Origin: Symsagittifera roscoffensis
Taxonomy: Eukaryota > Xenacoelomorpha > Acoela > Convolutidae
DNA: 64,000 bases
Reading direction: 5' to 3'
NCBI RefSeq assembly: GCF_963678635.1
Contig: NC_087067.1
Location: 32,712,401 to 32,776,400, forward strand
The stretch's first letter is position 1. Each line of letters begins with the position of its first letter. Shown here piece by piece: positions 1 through 9,548 of the stretch. The notes below the pieces were generated by a model, which saw only the letters and a list, made by a program, of their open reading frames with translations, did no database searches and was not told where the DNA came from. A program made the position numbers and the translations under genes.

Positions 1-717
1 CAAAGAAACTTATCAAATAGATTTGAAAACTTACCTATTTAATAAGTTTATCACAACAATTAGGCTAAAAGCATCTATCAGTATCCTGGCTGGTATTCGA
101 CCATATGCCACTAACGTTGAGTGAGCAGCTATCATGCCATCGATGGTCATCTAAGACACCCTGTACACGCTCCGTAGGTTTTGACCAGCCGATTTGGCCA
201 TAAAACTCATTGGGCCAAAAAAATTCTGAAAATTGTCAATTTTTCAAATTTTGTTTGAATTGCATAAATTATAACTTGAGCGTGCAAAATTTTACATGGT
301 ATAAGAGGATATTTCTACTCTCGCGCGAGGGCGAGTGTTTTAAAAGTAATGTACATAGTTATATGCTAGTCAGGATATAAATGGAAGCGGAATTACTCAA
401 ATGCCTAAGGCAGAACCGCAGATTCTGTCTTTGTCTACATCGTTAAGCCCATGTCGTATGTAACGGCACAAACGCAGATGGTTGTAACGTAGTCTACTGT
501 ACTCTTACGATAGATTTACTAGCCAGCAGGGGAGTTTTGTTAGGGCGAAGTGTCATTATGGCTACCTCTTTTCAACTTTCCCCCTTGACCTTTCATAAGT
601 TGGTCCGGGAGCAACCCAGCTCTCAACCCAGTCGGATAAATATAAATTTTTATGATGCGAGCTGTTTTTTCATTGTTGTTTTCAAGGCATGTACCAAAAT
701 TAGGAAAAGGTTTAGCT
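1..717 (+). repeat. Partial first unit: spacer only
   Basis: This is the 3' half of a spacer whose U2 gene lies outside the window. It starts inside the inverted repeat AAACTTA/TAAGTTT and runs to the 5' end of U2 copy 1. It differs from most spacers at a few bases, such as 'aacttgagc' for 'aacgtgagc' near 276 and 'agaggat' for 'agagcat' near 305. No gene other than the repeat was seen. Confidence 0.9.
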
Positions 718-904
718 ATCGCTTCTCGGCCTTTTGGCTAAAATCATGTGTAGTATCTGTTCTTGTCAGCTTAATATCTGGCATGCTGGGCATAGCCTGG
801 CACCAATATTAAACTGATTTTTACTTCCCGAGTTAACACCGAAGCTTGCTTCAGTTGACTCACGGATTGTCCCGGTCTTACACTACCATCGGGAGCAGTC
901 CACC
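718..904 (+). ncRNA. U2: U2 snRNA, copy 1 (G25A variant)
   Basis: U2 is the snRNA that pairs with the intron branch point and with U6 in the spliceosome. Elements seen, by RNA position: 5' end ATCGCTTCTCGG (U6 helix II partner); stem I CGGCCUUUUGGC; the invariant GCUAAGAUC that pairs with U6; GUAGUA at +33-38 (branch-point recognition); stem IIa 47-52/61-66; stem IIb 67-74/78-85 with an AUA loop; stem IIc pseudoknot UUAAUAU (54-60) with AUAUUAA (89-95); Sm-like site GAUUUUUAC (99-107); stem III 113-120/137-144 capped by GAAGCUUGCUUC; stem IV 154-157/173-176; 3' end near CACC (+187). Length is ~187 nt, as in human U2, and numbering matches human through +38. The exact 3' end is inferred. This copy alone has G25A (742), inside the otherwise invariant U6-pairing stretch, which could impair function. 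Confidence 0.95.
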
Positions 905-2157
905 TGAAAATTCTGAACCTGCAAATTATCTTAATAGAGTGAAGATGTCAGTATGAAGAGTCTAATTGAGCCTGGTGAATTGCGCGAACGGCCATAACTT
1001 GCCCAAAAAACTTAAGACTTCCAAATTTTTCTATTTCTATCGTAAGACCATTGTCAAATCTTGGGGGACTGAGAAAATGAACCAGTTTGGTCGAACCAGT
1101 TCAAAGTTATGAGTTCTTGAAAGCTCGGTGATGCCAAAAAGTTAAGCCTAATCGAGCGTGGTGCAAAAAACGAAAATTTCAAAATTTTTGTTCTTTTCTG
1201 TCTAAATTTTATTTTTTCAATATCGTATCACAATTTTGGACTCAGAACAATTCCAACGAGCCCAAAACGACTTCTTTAGCTTCAGTGTTCGTGGAGTAAT
1301 CATCAGTTGAAATTTTGGGGGGAGCTGAAATTCGGCCATTTTGGAAGAAAATCGACCTAAAACCTAACTTTTAGGTTAGTGCAATTTTTTTCTTGCATTT
1401 TTCATAAAATGGGGTGCTCTCTGCTGTCGCAGAGTGCATTCAAAGAAACTTATCAAATAGATTTGAAAACTTACCTATTTAATAAGTTTATCACAACAAT
1501 TAGGCTAAAAGCATCTATCAGTATCCTGGCTGGTATTCGACCATATGCCACTAACGTTGAGTGAGCAGCTATCATGCCATCGATGGTCATCTAAGACACC
1601 CTGTACATGCTCCGTAGGTTTTGACCAGCCGATTTGGCCATAAAACTCATTGGGCCAAAAAAATTCTGAAAATTGTCAATTTTTCAAATTTTGTTTGAAT
1701 TGCATAAATTATAACGTGAGCGTGCAAAATTTTACATGGTATAAGAGCATATTTCTACTCTCGCGCGAGGGCGAGTGTTTTAAAAGTAATGTACATAGTT
1801 ATATGCTAGTCAGGATATAAATGGAAGCGGAATTACTCAAATGCCTAAGGCAGAACCGCAGATTCTGTCTTTGTCCACATCGTTAAGCCCATGTCGTATG
1901 TAACGGCACAAACGCAGATGGTTATAACGTAGTCTACTGTACTCTTACGATAGATTTACTAGCCAGCAGGGGAGTTTTGTTAGGGCGAAGCGTCATTATG
2001 GCTACCTCTTTTCAACTTTCCCCCTTGACCTTTCATAAGGTGGTCCGGGAGCAACCCAGCTCTCAACCCAGTCGGATAAATATAAATTTTTATGATGCGA
2101 GCTGTTTTTTCATTGTTGTGTTCAAGGCATGTACCAAAATTAGGAAAAGGTTTAGCT

Positions 2158-2344
2158 ATCGCTTCTCGGCCTTTTGGCTAAGATCATGTGTAGTATCTGT
2201 TCTTGTCAGCTTAATATCTGGCATGCTGGGCATAGCCTGGCACCAATATTAAACTGATTTTTACTTCCCGAGTTAACACCGAAGCTTGCTTCAGTTGACT
2301 CACGGATTGTCACGGTCTTACACTACCATCGGGAGCAGTCCACC
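2158..2344 (+). ncRNA. U2: U2 snRNA, copy 2 (stem IV C155A)
   Basis: Full-length with GUAGUA. The only difference seen from the array consensus is C155A (2312), which opens the second pair of the short stem IV (C155-G175). In other organisms stem IV and its loop bind the U2A'/U2B'' heterodimer, so this copy may be compromised. Its downstream spacer (2345-3597) is used below as the reference for spacer landmarks. Confidence 0.93.
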
Positions 2345-2800
2345 TGAAAATTCTGAACCTGCAAATTATCTTAATAGAGTGAAGATGTCAGTATGAAGAG
2401 TCTAATTGAGCCTGGTGAATTGCGCGAACGGCCATAACTTGCCCAAAAAACTTAAGACTTCCAAATTTTTCTATTTCTATCGTAAGACCATCGTCAAATC
2501 TTGGGGGACTGAGAAAATGAACCAATTTGGTCGAACCAGTTCAAAGTTATGAGTTCTTGAAAGCTCGGTGATGCCAAAAAGTTAAGCCTAATCGAGCGTG
2601 GTGCAAAAAACGAAAATTTCAAAATTTTTGTTCTTTTCTGTCTAAATTTTATTTTTTCAATATAGTATCACAATTTTGGACTCAGAAAAATTCCAAATAG
2701 CCCAAAACGACTTCTTTAGCTTCAGTGTTCGTGGAGTAATCATCAGTTGAAATTTTGGGGGGAGCTGAAATTCGGCCATTTTGGAAGAAAATCGACCTAA

Positions 2801-2817
2801 AACCTAACTTTTAGGTT
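2801..2817. repeat. Short inverted repeat, arms AACCTAA/TTAGGTT, variable core
   Basis: Here the 7-bp arms AACCTAA (2801-2807) and TTAGGTT (2811-2817) flank a 3-nt loop. In most other units the base after TTTA is A, so the pairing register shifts to CTAACTT/AAGTTAG. This is among the most variable sites in the spacer: TTAGG, TTAAG, TTAAC, TTCAG, TTATG, TTACG and TTAAT all occur. No function is assigned. Confidence 0.7.
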
Positions 2818-2854
2818 AGTGCAATTTTTTTCTTGCATTTTTCATAAAATGGGG

Positions 2855-2878
2855 TGCTCTCTGCTGTCGCAGAGTGCA
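2855..2878. repeat. GC hairpin in spacer (nine pairs, one T-T mismatch)
   Basis: TGCTCTCTGC (2855-2864), loop TGTC, GCAGAGTGCA (2869-2878). Six pairs CTCTGC/GCAGAG are followed by one T-T mismatch and three more pairs. It recurs in nearly every unit. Copies near 33,027, 34,467 and 41,667 have loop TTTC. Units near 7,170, 12,940 and 63,255 have GGGAAGCTCTC instead of GGGGTGCTCTC, which changes the outer pairs only. A transcribed stem, processing signal or protein site are possible; there is no direct evidence. Confidence 0.65.
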
Positions 2879-2906
2879 TTCAAAGAAACTTATCAAATAG
2901 ATTTGA

Positions 2907-2929
2907 AAACTTACCTATTTAATAAGTTT
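2907..2929. repeat. Inverted repeat AAACTTA/TAAGTTT
   Basis: Perfect 7-bp arms (2907-2913 and 2923-2929) around CCTATTTAA. The left arm plus loop contains ACTTACCT, which equals the 5' splice-site-pairing octamer of U1 snRNA, but nothing after it resembles U1. Some units (for example near 40,290, 47,490, 48,930, 56,125 and 57,565) read AATAATTTT and lose the perfect arm, so the pairing is not strictly kept. Confidence 0.6.
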
Positions 2930-3016
2930 ATCACAACAATTAGGCTAAAAGCATCTATCAGTATCCTGGCTGGTATTCGACCATATGCCACTAACGTTGA
3001 GTGAGCAGCTATCATG

Positions 3017-3026
3017 CCATCGATGG
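3017..3026. repeat. Palindrome CCATCGATGG in spacer
   Basis: A perfect 10-bp palindrome containing a ClaI site, repeated in almost every unit (one unit near 13,114 reads CATCGATGATC). It could be a dimeric protein site; no known factor is assigned. Confidence 0.5.
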
Positions 3027-3122
3027 TCATCTAAGACACCCTGTACACGCTCCGTAGGTTTTGACCAGCCGATTTGGCCATAAAACTCATTGGGCCAAAA
3101 AAATTCTGAAAATTGTCAATTT

Positions 3123-3139
3123 TTCAAATTTTGTTTGAA
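3123..3139. repeat. Inverted repeat TTCAAA/TTTGAA
   Basis: Perfect 6-bp arms around TTTTG within a 60-bp run of A/T tracts. Two units (near 36,170 and 43,370) read TTCGAA and lose symmetry together. Probably low-complexity spacer; recorded as a landmark. Confidence 0.45.
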
Positions 3140-3199
3140 TTGCATAAATTATAACGTGAGCGTGCAAAATTTTACATGGTATAAGAGCATATTTCTACT

Positions 3200-3209
3200 C
3201 TCGCGCGAG
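3200..3209. repeat. CpG-rich palindrome CTCGCGCGAG
   Basis: A perfect 10-bp palindrome with three CpGs in an AT-rich spacer, followed by GGCGAGT, which partly pairs with the preceding ACTC. It is present in nearly every unit. Units near 40,567 and 47,767 read CTCGCTCGAG, and the last unit (near 63,610) reads GAGCGCGAG after the palindrome. Its retention despite CpG mutability may reflect homogenisation or a binding site. Confidence 0.5.
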
Positions 3210-3520
3210 GGCGAGTGTTTTAAAAGTAATGTACATAGTTATATGCTAGTCAGGATATAAATGGAAGCGGAATTACTCAAATGCCTAAGGCAGAACCGCA
3301 GATTCTGTCTTTGTCCACATCGTTAAGCCCATGTCGTATGTAACGGCACAAACGCAGATGGTTATAACGTAGTCTAATGTACTCTTACGATAGATTTACT
3401 AGCCAGCAGGGGAGTTTTGTTAGGGCGAAGTGTCATTATGGCTACCTCTTTTCAACTTTCCCCCTTGACCTTTCATAAGTTGGTCCGGGAGCAACCCAGC
3501 TCTCAACCCAGTCGGATAAA

Positions 3521-3527
3521 TATAAAT
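3521..3527 (+). promoter_or_regulatory. TATA-like AT element ~77 bp upstream of U2
   Basis: TATAAAT lies 71-77 bp upstream of the U2 start, within a longer A/T run (GGATAAATATAAATTTTTATG). Pol II snRNA genes of animals carry a proximal sequence element at about -50 to -75, and plant snRNA genes carry a TATA box near -30. The spacing here fits neither consensus with confidence. A second TATAAA lies farther upstream (3256-3261). This is a positional guess only. Confidence 0.25.
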
Positions 3528-3597
3528 TTTTATGATGCGAGCTGTTTTTTCATTGTTGTGTTCAAGGCATGTACCAAAATTAGGAAAAGGTTTAGCT

Positions 3598-3784
3598 ATC
3601 GCTTCTCGGCCTTTTGGCTAAGATCATGTGTAGTATCTGTTCTTGTCAGCTTAATATCTGGCATGCTGGGCATAGCCTGGCACCAATATGACACTGATTT
3701 TTACTTCCCGAGTTAACACCGTAGCTTGCTTCAGTTGACTCACGGATTGTCCCGGTCTTACACTACCATCGGGAGCAGTCCACC
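3598..3784 (+). ncRNA. U2: U2 snRNA, copy 3 (stem IIc changes T93G, A95C)
   Basis: Full-length with GUAGUA. T93G (3690) and A95C (3692) break two pairs of the stem IIc pseudoknot, and A125T (3722) breaks a pair at the base of the stem III cap. Three changes in structured positions suggest a decaying copy. Confidence 0.9.
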
Positions 3785-5037
3785 TGAAAATTCTGAACCT
3801 GCAAATTATCGTAATAGAGTGAAGATGTCAGTATGAAGAGTCTAATTGAGCCTGGTGAATTGCGCGAACGGCCATAACTTGCCCAAAAAACTTAAGACTT
3901 CCAAATTTTTCTATTTCTATCGTAAGACCATTGTCAAATCTTGGGGGACTGAGAAAATGAACCAATTTGGTCGAACCAGTTCAAAGTTATGAGTTCTTGA
4001 AAGCTCGGTGATGCCAAAAAGTTAAGCCTAATCGAGCGTGGTGCAAAAAACGAAAATTTCAAAATTTTTGTTCTTTTCTGTCTAAATTTTATTTTTTCAA
4101 TATCGTATCACAATTTTGGACTCAGAACAATTCCAACGAGCCCAAAACGACTTCTTTAGCTTCAGTGTTCGTGGAGTAATCATCAGTTGAAATTTTGGGG
4201 GGAGCTGAAATTCGGCCATTTTGGAAGAAAATCGACCTAAAACCTAACTTTTAAGTTAGTGCAATTTTTTTCTTGCATTTTTCATAAAATGGGGTGCTCT
4301 CTGCTGTCGCAGAGTGCATTCAAAGAAACTTATCAAATATATTTGAAAACTTACCTATTTAATAAGTTTATCACAACAATTAGGCTAAAAGCATCTATCA
4401 GTATCCTGGCTGGTATTCGACCATATGCCACTAACGTTGAGTGAGCAGCTATCATGCCATCGATGGTCATCTAAGACACCCTGTACACGCTCCGTAGGTT
4501 TTGACCAGCCGATTTGGCCATAAAACTCATTGGGCCAAAAAAATTCTGAAAATTGTCAATTTTTCAAATTTTGTTTGAATTGCATAAATTATAACGTGAG
4601 CGTGCAAAATTTTACATGGTATAAGAGCATATTTCTACTCTCGCGCGAGGGCGAGTGTTTTAAAAGTAATGTACATAGTTATATGCTAGTCAGGATATAA
4701 ATGGAAGCGGAATTACTCAAATGCCTAAGGCAGAACCGCAGATTCTGTCTTTGTCCACATCGTTAAGCCCATGTCGTATGTAACGGCACAAACGCAGATG
4801 GTTATAACGTAGTCTACTGTACTCTTACGATATATTTACTAGCCAGCAGGGGAGTTTTGTTAGGGCGAAGTGTCATTATGGCTACCTCTTTTCAACTTTC
4901 CACCTTGACCTTTCATAAGTTGGTCCGGGAGCAACCCAGCTCTCAACCCAGTCGGATAAATATAAATTTTTATGATGCGAGCTGTTTTTTCATTGTTGTG
5001 TTCAAGGCATGTACCAAAATTAGGAAAAGGTTTAGCT

Positions 5038-5224
5038 ATCGCTTCGCGGCCTTTTGGCTAAGATCATGTGTAGTATCTGTTCTTGTCAGCTTAATATCTG
5101 ACATGCTGGGCATAGCCTGGCACCAATATTAAACTGATTTTTACTTCACGAGTTAACACCGAAGCTTGCTTCAGTTGACTCACGGATTGTCCCGGTCTTA
5201 CACTACCATCGGGAGCAGTCCACC
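5038..5224 (+). ncRNA. U2: U2 snRNA, copy 4 (T9G, G64A, C111A)
   Basis: GUAGUA is retained. T9G (5046) lies just before stem I in the U6 helix II segment. G64A (5101) turns the T49-G64 wobble in stem IIa into a standard pair. C111A (5148) is just 3' of the Sm-like site. The following spacer has a 1-bp deletion (GGCTAAAGC near 5826). Confidence 0.9.
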
Positions 5225-6476
5225 TAAAAATTCTGAACCTGCAAATTATCTTAATAGAGTGAAGATGTCAGTATGAAGAGTCTAATTGAGCCTGGTGAAT
5301 TGCGCGAACGGCCATAACTTGCCCAAAAAACTTAAGACTTCCAAATTTTTCTATTTCTATCGTAAGACCATCGTCAAATCTTGGGGGACTGAGAAAATGA
5401 ACCAATTTGGTCGAACCAGTTCAAAGTTATGAGTTCTTGAAAGCTCGGTGATGCCAAAAAGTTAAGCCTAATCGAGCGTGGTGCAAAAAACGAAAATTTC
5501 AAAATTTTTGTTCTTTTCTGTCTAAATTTTATTTTTTCAATATCGTATCACAATTTTGGACTCAGAACAATTCCAACGAGCCCAAAACGACTTCTTTAGC
5601 TTCAGTGTTCGTGGAGTAATCATCAGTTGAAATTTTGGGGGGAGCTGAAATTCGGCCATTTTGGAAGAAAATCGACCTAAAACCTAACTTTTAACTTAGT
5701 GCAATTTTTTTCTTGCATTTTTCATAAAATGGGGTGCTCTCTGCTGTCGCAGAGTGCATTCAAAGAAACTTATCAAATAGATTTGAAAACTTACCTATTT
5801 AATAAGTTTATCACAACAATTAGGCTAAAGCATCTATCAGTATCCTGGCTGGTATTCGACCATATGCCACTAACGTTGAGTGAGCAGCTATCATGCCATC
5901 GATGGTCATCTAAGACACCCTGTACACGCTCCGTAGGTTTTGACCAGCCGATTTGGCCATAAAACTCATTGGGCCAAAAAAATTCTGAAAATTGTCAATT
6001 TTTCAAATTTTGTTTGAATTGCATAAATTATAACGTGAGCGTGCAAAATTTTACATGGTATAAGAGCATATTTCTACTCTCGCGCGAGGGCGAGTGTTTT
6101 AAAAGTAATGTACATAGTTATATGCTAGTCAGGATATAAATGGAAGCGGAATTACTCAAATGCCTAAGGCAGAACCGCAGATTCTGTCTTTGTCTACATC
6201 GTTAAGCCCATGTCGTATGTAACGGCACAAACGCAGATGGTTATAACGTAGTCTACTGTACTCTTACGATAGATTTACTAGCCAGCAGGGGAGTTTTGTT
6301 AGGGCGAAGTGTCATTATGGCTACCTCTTTTCAACTTTCCCCCTTGACCTTTCATAAGTTGGTCCGGGAGCAACCCAGCTCTCAACCCAGTCGGATAAAT
6401 ATAAATTTTTATGATGCGAGCTGTTTTTTCATTGTTGTGTTCAAGGCATGTACCAAAATTAGGAAAAGGTTTAGCT

Positions 6477-6663
6477 ATCGCTTCTCGGCCTTTTGGCTAA
6501 GATCATGTGTAGTATCTGTTCTTGTCAGCTTAATATCTGGCATGCTGGGCATAGCCTGGCACCAATATTAAACTGATTTTTACTTCCCGAGTTAACACCG
6601 AAGCTTGCTTCAGTTGACTCACGGATTGTCGCGGTCTTACACTACCATCGGGAGCAGTCCACC
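6477..6663 (+). ncRNA. U2: U2 snRNA, copy 5 (stem IV C155G)
   Basis: Only C155G (6631) differs from consensus. It opens the same stem IV pair that is broken in copy 2, by a different base, so the two events are independent. GUAGUA is intact. Confidence 0.93.
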
Positions 6664-7916
6664 TGAAAATTCTGAACCTGCAAATTATCTTAATAGAGTG
6701 AAGATGTCAGTATGAAGAGTCTAATTGAGCCTGGTGAATTGCGCGAACGGCCATAACTTGCCCAAAAAACTTAAGACTTCCAAATTTTTCTATTTCTATC
6801 GTAAGACCATCGTCAAATCTTGGGGGACTGAGAAAATGAACCAATTTGGTCGAACCAGTTCAAAGTTATGAGTTCTTGAAAGCTCGGTGATGCCAAAAAG
6901 TTAAGCCTAATCGAGCGTGGTGCAAAAAACGAAAATTTCAAAATTTTTGTTCTTTTCTGTCTAAATTTTATTTTTTCAATATCGTATCACAATTTTGGAC
7001 TCAGAACAATTCCAACGAGCCCAAAACGACTTCTTTAGCTTCAGTGTTCGTGGAGTAATCATCAGTTGAAATTTTGGGGGGAGCTGAAATTCGGCCATTT
7101 TGGAAGAAAATCGACCTAAAACCTAACTTTTCAGTTAGTGCAATTTTTTTCTTGCATTTTTCATAAAATGGGAAGCTCTCTGCTGTCGCAGAGTGCATTC
7201 AAAGAAACTTATCAAATAGATTTGAAAACTTACCTATTTAATAAGTTTATCACAACAATTAGGCTAAAAGCATCTATCAGTATCCTGGCTGGTATTCGAC
7301 CATATGCCACTAACGTTGAGTGAGCAGCTATCATGCCATCGATGGTCATCTAAGACACCCTGTACACGCTCCGTAGGTTGCGACCAGCCGATTTGGCCAT
7401 AAAACTCATTGGGCCAAAAAAATTCTGAAAATTGTCAATTTTTCAAATTTTGTTTGAATTGCATAAATTATAACGTGAGCGTGCAAAATTTTACATGGTA
7501 TAAGAGCATATTTCTACTCTCGCGCGAGGGCGAGTGTTTTAAAAGTAATGTACATAGTTATATGCTAGTCAGGATATAAATGGAAGCGGAATTACTCAAA
7601 TGCCTAAGGCAGAACCGCAGATTCTGTCTTTGTCCACATCGTTAAGCCCATGTCGTATGTAACGGCACAAACGCAGATGGTTATAACGTAGTCTACTGTA
7701 CTCTTACGATAGATTTACTAGCCAGCAGGGGAGTTTTGTTAGGGCGAAGTGTCATTATGGCTACCTCTTTTCAACTTTCCCCCTTGACCTTTCATAAGTT
7801 GGTCCGGGAGCAACCCAGCTCTCAACCCAGTCGGATAAATATAAATTTTTATGATGCGAGCTGTTTTTTCATTGTTGTGTTCAAGGCATGTACCAAAATT
7901 AGGAAAAGGTTTAGCT

Positions 7917-8103
7917 ATCGCTTCTCGGCCTTTTGGCTAAGATCATGTGTAGTATCTGTTCTTGTCAGCTTAATATCTGGCATGCTGGGCATAGCCTGGC
8001 ACCAATATTAAACTGATTTTTACTTCCCGAGTTAACACCGAAGCTTGCTTCAGTTGACTCACGGATTGTCCCGGTCTTACACTACCATCGGGAGCAGTCC
8101 ATC
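7917..8103 (+). ncRNA. U2: U2 snRNA, copy 6 (C186T at 3' end)
   Basis: Consensus throughout except C186T (8102) in the terminal CACC. GUAGUA is intact. Its downstream spacer carries the first 5-bp insertion (near 8706). Confidence 0.93.
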
Positions 8104-9361
8104 TGAAAATTCTGAACCTGCAAATTATCTTAATAGAGTGAAGATGTCAGTATGAAGAGTCTAATTGAGCCTGGTGAATTGCGCGAACGGCCATAACTTG
8201 CCCAAAAAACTTAAGACTTCCAAATTTTTCTATTTCTATCGTAAGACCATCGTCAAATCTTGGGGGACTGAGAAAATGAACCAATTTGGTCGAACCAGTT
8301 CAAAGTTATGAGTTCTTGAAAGCTCGGTGATGCCAAAAAGTTAAGCCTAATCGAGCGTGGTGCAAAAAACGAAAATTTCAAAATTTTTGTTCTTTTCTGT
8401 CTAAATTTTATTTTTTCAATATCGTATCACAATTTTGGACTCAGAACAATTCCAACGAGCCCAAAACGACTTCTTTAGCTTCAGTGTTCGTGGAGTAATC
8501 ATCAGTTGAAATTTTGGGGGGAGCTGAAATTCGGCCATTTTGGAAGAAAATCGACCTAAAACCTAACTTTTAACTTAGTGCAATTTTTTTCTTGCATTTT
8601 TCATAAAATGGGGTGCTCTCTGCTGTCGCAGAGTGCATTCAAAGAAACTTATCAAATAGATTTGAAAACTTACCTAGTTAATAAGTTTATCACAACAATT
8701 AGGCTTGGCAAAAAGCATCTATCAGTATCTTGGCTGGTATTCGACCATATACCACTAACGTTGAGTGAGCAGCTATCATGCCATCGATGGTCATCTAAGA
8801 CACCCTGTACACGCTCCGTAGGTTTTGACCAGCCGATTTCGCCATAAAACTCATTGGGCCAAAAAAATTCTGAAAATTGTCAATTTTTCAAATTTTGTTT
8901 GAATTGCATAAATTATAACGTGAGCGTGCAAAATTTTACATGGTATAAGAGCATATTTCTACTCTCGCGCGAGGGCGAGTGTTTTAAAAGTATTGTACTT
9001 AGTTATATGCTAGTCAGGATATAAATGGAAGCGGAATTACTCAAATGCCTAAGGCAGAACCGCAGATTCTGTCTTTGTCTACATCGTTAAGCCCATGTCG
9101 TATGTAACGGCACAAACGCAGATGGTTATAACGTAGTCTACTGTACTCTTACGATAGATTTACTAGCCAGCAGGGGAGTTTTGTTAGGGCGAAGTGTCAT
9201 TATGGCTACCTCTTTTCAACTTTCCCCCTTGACCTTTCATAAGTTGGTCCGGGAGCAACCCAGCTCTCAACCCAGTCGGATAAATATAAATTTTTATGAT
9301 GCGAGCTGTTTTTTCATTGTTGTGTTCAAGGCATGTACCAAAATTAGGAAAAGGTTTAGCT
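8104..9361 (+). repeat. Spacer variant with 5-bp insertion (first)
   Basis: GGCTTGGCAAAAAGC replaces GGCTAAAAGC near 8703-8717, a 5-bp gain. The same spacer carries linked markers: CATATACCAC for CATATGCCAC, GATTTCGCC for GATTTGGCC, and AAGTATTGTACTTAG for AAGTAATGTACATAG. Nothing gene-like is added. Confidence 0.85.
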
Positions 9362-9548
9362 ATCGCTTCTCGGCCTTTTGGCTAAGATCATGTGTAGTTT
9401 CTGTTCTTGTCAGCTTAATATCTGGCATGCTGGGCATAGCCTGGCACCAATATTAAACTGATTTTTACTTCCCGAGTTAACACCGAAGCTTGCTTCAGTT
9501 GACTCACGGATTGTCCCGGTCTTACACTACCATCGGGAGCAGTCCACT
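9362..9548 (+). ncRNA. U2: U2 snRNA, copy 7 (A38T, GUAGUU class)
   Basis: First copy with A38T (9399), giving GUAGUU in the branch-point recognition element. It also has C187T (9548) at the presumed last base. The structure is otherwise consensus. Copies 7, 8 and 9 share both changes. Confidence 0.92.

Larger units (their letters stand above)
2345..3597 (+). other. Reference inter-U2 spacer (no second gene seen)
   Basis: About 1,253 bp between U2 copies 2 and 3, typical of all spacers. The first ~450 bp is AT-rich with A/T homopolymers and no recognisable gene. The middle (about 2800-3030) holds three inverted repeats annotated separately. Next comes an A/T-rich segment with a CpG-rich palindrome, then ~390 bp leading to the next U2 with two TATA-like motifs. 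No U1, U4, U5, U6, 5S, tRNA or spliced-leader match was found on either strand by eye. U2 promoter elements (a proximal sequence element) presumably lie in the last ~100-300 bp, but none matches a lineage consensus I can name. Confidence 0.8.

Noticed and set aside
1873-1882. GTCCACATCG resembles the plant snRNA upstream element (RTCCCACATCG)
   Set aside because: One C is missing, it lies ~276 bp upstream of U2 instead of about -70, and many units read GTCTACATCG. Not supported as a promoter element.
1960-2010. U1-like stretch TTTACTAGCCAGCAGGGGAG...AGGGCGAAG upstream of U2
   Set aside because: GCAGGGGAG and AGGGCGA recall U1 stem I/II, but the 5' end is not ACUUACCUG, the partner CCCCUGC strand and the U1-70K and U1A loops are absent, and there is no Sm site. 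Similarity judged accidental.
1977-2252. Recurring 91-codon open frame (MLGRSV...), about 44 copies, some 92-100 codons
   Set aside because: It overlaps the first ~95 nt of the U2 gene, starts at a non-ATG codon (TTG), and its length variants arise from U2 mutations (stem IIb deletion, IIc changes). It is a frame kept open by repeat homogenisation, not a gene.
2770-2790. TTCGGCCATTTTGG resembles the dinoflagellate spliced leader (CCGTAGCCATTTTGG...)
   Set aside because: Only the CCATTTTGG core agrees. The bases on both sides differ, no GT donor or Sm site is placed correctly, and nothing else indicates a dinoflagellate.
2345-2800. AAAATTTTTG near 2,622 considered as an Sm site of a second snRNA or spliced-leader RNA
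   Set aside because: The motif lies in an A/T-rich low-complexity tract and no stable flanking stems or known 5' sequence were found.
2819-3004. Recurring 61-63-codon open frame (MQFFSC...) in the spacer
   Set aside because: It starts at GTG or TTG codons and is lost in several units by a single base (for example copies where ATGGGG becomes ATAGGG). It has no domain signal, and it spans the GC hairpin and the AAACTTA inverted repeat.
7001-7198. Minus-strand 65-codon open frame in two units (also 12771-12968)
   Set aside because: Open in only two of 44 units because of point changes near the variable inverted repeat; no conserved features.
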